Source of the DNA: Bythopirellula sp.
Lineage (GTDB): Bacteria > Planctomycetota > Planctomycetia > Pirellulales > Lacipirellulaceae
DNA: 36,093 bases
Assembly: GCA_028285205.1 (NCBI GenBank)
Contig: JANQQA010000179.1
Span: forward strand, 1 to 36,093
Direction: 5' to 3'
Both the position numbers and the translations under genes were made by a program. Positions 34,231 through 36,093 of this stretch are shown piece by piece (within the stretch, counting starts at the first letter, position 1; each line of letters begins with the position of its first letter). Under the pieces are notes generated by a model. The model did no database searches, was not told the origin of the DNA, and was given only the letters and a program-made list of their open reading frames with translations.

Positions 34231-35154
34231 CTAGCTCGCTCGCGCCTGGGCGATGATTTCGGCGGCGCCCTGGTCGAGTAGTTGTTGAGCCACTTGATGA
34301 CCGATCTGAGCGGCAGAGGACGAAACGCCTTGATCGCTCGCTCGCAGAACCTGCGTCCCGGCCAAGTTGGCGACCAACCCGTCAAGATACAACGTACCGT
34401 CCTCGACGCGGCCCCACGCACCCACCGGTGCCGAACAGCCGCCGTGCAGACGCGAGAGCATGGTCCGCTCTGCTTGCGTTGCCCGATGGGTGTCGTCGTG
34501 GTCGAGTTGGGCGAGCAGGTCGACGGTGGGTTGGTCGTCTGCTCGACATTCGATTCCCAGTGCGCCTTGGCCGACGGCGGGTAGCATTTGCGGTGGCTCG
34601 AGTAGCTCGGTGATCCGTGCTTCGAGCGCGAGACGTCGTAGCCCCGCGGCTGCCAAGACGATCGCGTCGTACTCTCCGTCGTCGAGCTTTCGCAACCGGG
34701 TGTCGACGTTGCCACGGATACCGACGAGCTGGAGATCAGGCCGCAAGTGTTTTAGCTGGGCCTGTCGTCGCAGGCTGCCGGTGCCAACTCGTGCCCCCGG
34801 TGGCAGGTGGTGCAACGAACTCGCCTGGGTAGATACCAGCGCGTCGGCGATCGCTTCGCGTTGCGGTACCGCTCCGAGCATGAGCCCATCAACCTGTTCG
34901 GTCGGTAAGTCCTTCAGGCTGTGGACCGCGACGTCGGCCTCGCCGGAAAGCACGGTTGCCTGGACTTCCTTGGTGAACACACCTTGGGAGCCGACCGCTG
35001 AGATCGGCCCCGACTGTTGCACGTCGCCGCGGGTCGTGACTTCGACCAGCTCGACGTCTGTCCCCAGCCGGCGGAGCTGACTGGCGACCCAGTTGGATTG
35101 CCACAGGGCGAGTTTGCTGCCGCGCGTGGCGATGCGGATGTGGGGAGCAGCCAT
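34231..35154 (-). CDS. hemC: Hydroxymethylbilane synthase (porphobilinogen deaminase)
   Basis: HemC polymerises four porphobilinogen units into hydroxymethylbilane on the way to haem. The protein has 307 residues (E. coli 313). It begins with 'IRIATRGSKLALWQSNWVA' and contains 'VFTKEVQATVLSGEADVAVHSLKDLPTE' in two adjacent strands. 'VGTGSLRRQAQL', 'GIRGNVDTRLRKLDDGEYDAI' and 'QGALGIECR' follow. The dipyrromethane cofactor cysteine is C240 in 'HGGCSAPVGAWG'. The ATG at 35154 lies 5 bp after the DUF502 stop, so the two are in one operon and possibly coupled. No other haem gene is nearby. Confidence 0.97.
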   Translation of the reverse strand: MAAPHIRIATRGSKLALWQSNWVASQLRRLGTDVELVEVTTRGDVQQSGPISAVGSQGVFTKEVQATVLSGEADVAVHSLKDLPTEQVDGLMLGAVPQREAIADALVSTQASSLHHLPPGARVGTGSLRRQAQLKHLRPDLQLVGIRGNVDTRLRKLDDGEYDAIVLAAAGLRRLALEARITELLEPPQMLPAVGQGALGIECRADDQPTVDLLAQLDHDDTHRATQAERTMLSRLHGGCSAPVGAWGRVEDGTLYLDGLVANLAGTQVLRASDQGVSSSAAQIGHQVAQQLLDQGAAEIIAQARAS

Positions 35155-35159
35155 GGGAA

Positions 35160-36093
35160 CTACGATTTTTCCGCCGGCCGAGGCAAGGACGGAGAGGAGT
35201 CTCCGAGTGAGGAATCGCCGGGCGGTAACTGCTGGGCCGGTGCCACCACCCCGCAGCTGACGATGAACTGAAAGGCCTGATCAATCGTGATATTTAAGTC
35301 GACAGTTTCGCTTTTCTTCACCGTGACCGTAAAGCCGGTGAACGGCATCGGCGACGTAGGGATTAGCACCGACAGCACGGGTTCGTTCGCCGCGCTGCGA
35401 ATGTCGAGCAAGCTCTCGCCAGTGACCATCGCGACGGTCCACACGCCCTTGCGTGGGTATTCGACCGCGACCACGCGTGTGTACTCGATTTCACGCTCGC
35501 TGAACATGAAGTCGGTCACCTGCTTCACCGAGGAGTACACATTGCGGATCACCGGCAGTCGGTTGATGATCCGCTCGAATTGCATCCAAAAGAACCGCCC
35601 TACCCCGGCCGCCAGGAACTTGCCGAGCAGATACAGCACCAGCAGGAAGACCGAGAAGAACAGCGGGATGACGACATACCATTGCAGGAACTTGCGATCG
35701 ACGTACACCTGGTAGAATTCGTCGGCCGTCTTGAGTGGTGGGGCGAAACCGAGCACCTGCTGCAGCTCATCGTAGTGTTCGGTCCGAACGAAGCGACCGT
35801 CCTCGGCTTGGGTATAGCTGGTGGCTCGAATTACTACCCGCCCGTCCTTGATCTCGTCCTCCGGCGCGATCGCGTCTGCCGGCAGAATGTGACTGGAGTA
35901 GTGATTCACGAGTAGCCGACGCGCCCCGGCTTCCATCGGTGTGAGCAGGTACAGCGTGACGGTATTCCACACCCAGACGAAAATCACAATCGTGAGCAGC
36001 GGCGGGAGCAGAATGGCCAGACCGCGCAGCACTGCCCGGCGGAAGGGATCCAACGGCCCTGGTTTTTTCTGCTGGGTAATCTCAGAGATGTCC
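35160..36093 (-). CDS. DUF502 membrane protein, 5'-truncated by window edge
   Basis: DUF502 proteins are small inner-membrane proteins of unknown role in many bacteria and in plants. The visible part has about 311 codons. A membrane span lies in 'AILLPPLLTIVIFVWVW', and a second span ('VIPLFFSVFLLVLYLLGKFL') follows after a loop of about 100 residues. Then come the family signatures 'NRLPVIRNVYSSVKQV', 'VVAVEYPRKGVWTVAMVTG' and 'VLIPTSPMPFTGFTV'. The frame stays open to the window edge beyond a TTG at 36053, so the true start is probably outside. The C-terminal 30 residues are Pro/Ser-rich. It precedes hemC by 5 bp. Confidence 0.88.
   Translation of the reverse strand, partial: DISEITQQKKPGPLDPFRRAVLRGLAILLPPLLTIVIFVWVWNTVTLYLLTPMEAGARRLLVNHYSSHILPADAIAPEDEIKDGRVVIRATSYTQAEDGRFVRTEHYDELQQVLGFAPPLKTADEFYQVYVDRKFLQWYVVIPLFFSVFLLVLYLLGKFLAAGVGRFFWMQFERIINRLPVIRNVYSSVKQVTDFMFSEREIEYTRVVAVEYPRKGVWTVAMVTGESLLDIRSAANEPVLSVLIPTSPMPFTGFTVTVKKSETVDLNITIDQAFQFIVSCGVVAPAQQLPPGDSSLGDSSPSLPRPAEKS

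Overview
The window looks like chromosomal DNA of a planctomycete, most likely order Pirellulales and possibly Lacipirellulaceae. The grounds are a GC-rich genome, secreted proteins ending in PEP-CTERM tails, a dockerin-like 'DFLQWQRN ... LADWQA.YG' motif repeated before one of those tails, a DUF1080 secreted protein, and short zinc-ribbon and LRR membrane proteins typical of that group. The family placement is inference from protein style. KdsB points to Kdo-containing lipopolysaccharide, and FliM to a flagellum. I saw no tRNA, rRNA, CRISPR array, insertion sequence or prophage.

Layout. 1-4.2 kb, plus strand: the 3' part of folP, then proA, an isolated fliM and a small double zinc-ribbon protein. 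4.2-9.7 kb: cstA (minus) diverges from trxB (plus) across a regulatory region with a near-consensus promoter and a 14-bp palindrome; asnS (plus) converges on a DUF1080 protein (minus). 10-13.3 kb: the translation block rpsB-tsf-pyrH-frr, with a clear intrinsic terminator between tsf and pyrH. 13.4-19.7 kb, plus strand: a secreted TolB-like beta-propeller coupled to an LRR membrane protein, a membrane-anchored tandem parvulin isomerase, an AlaC-type aminotransferase, and a secreted FGE-fold protein without cysteines in its fold and with a PEP-CTERM tail. 19.9-24 kb, minus strand: a large P-loop protein of uncharacterised family (DUF4914-like) and glmS. 24.2-29.9 kb: a cell-surface polysaccharide or lipid-sugar region with kdsB (plus), a minus-strand GT2-methyltransferase-GT-C set, and a divergent RmlD-like SDR. 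30.2-33.8 kb: a 1183-residue secreted protein built from about 29 copies of a 19-residue repeat in four blocks, followed by two dockerin-like motifs and PEP-CTERM. 34.2-36.1 kb, minus strand: hemC after a DUF502 membrane protein whose 5' end lies outside the window.

How it fits together. Most genes are housekeeping: folate, proline, haem and amino-sugar synthesis, translation, and thioredoxin reduction. glmS, kdsB and the glycosyltransferase set all bear on envelope sugars. Two proteins carry PEP-CTERM tails and are probably handled by an exosortase system encoded elsewhere.

The strongest candidates for something little described are the 19-residue-repeat protein with its repeated cap/linker modules, the DUF4914-like P-loop protein, the intergenic inverted-repeat families (7.3, 12.6 and 30.1 kb), the TTTTCGGACA motif cluster at 33.9-34.1 kb, and the trxB/cstA control region.
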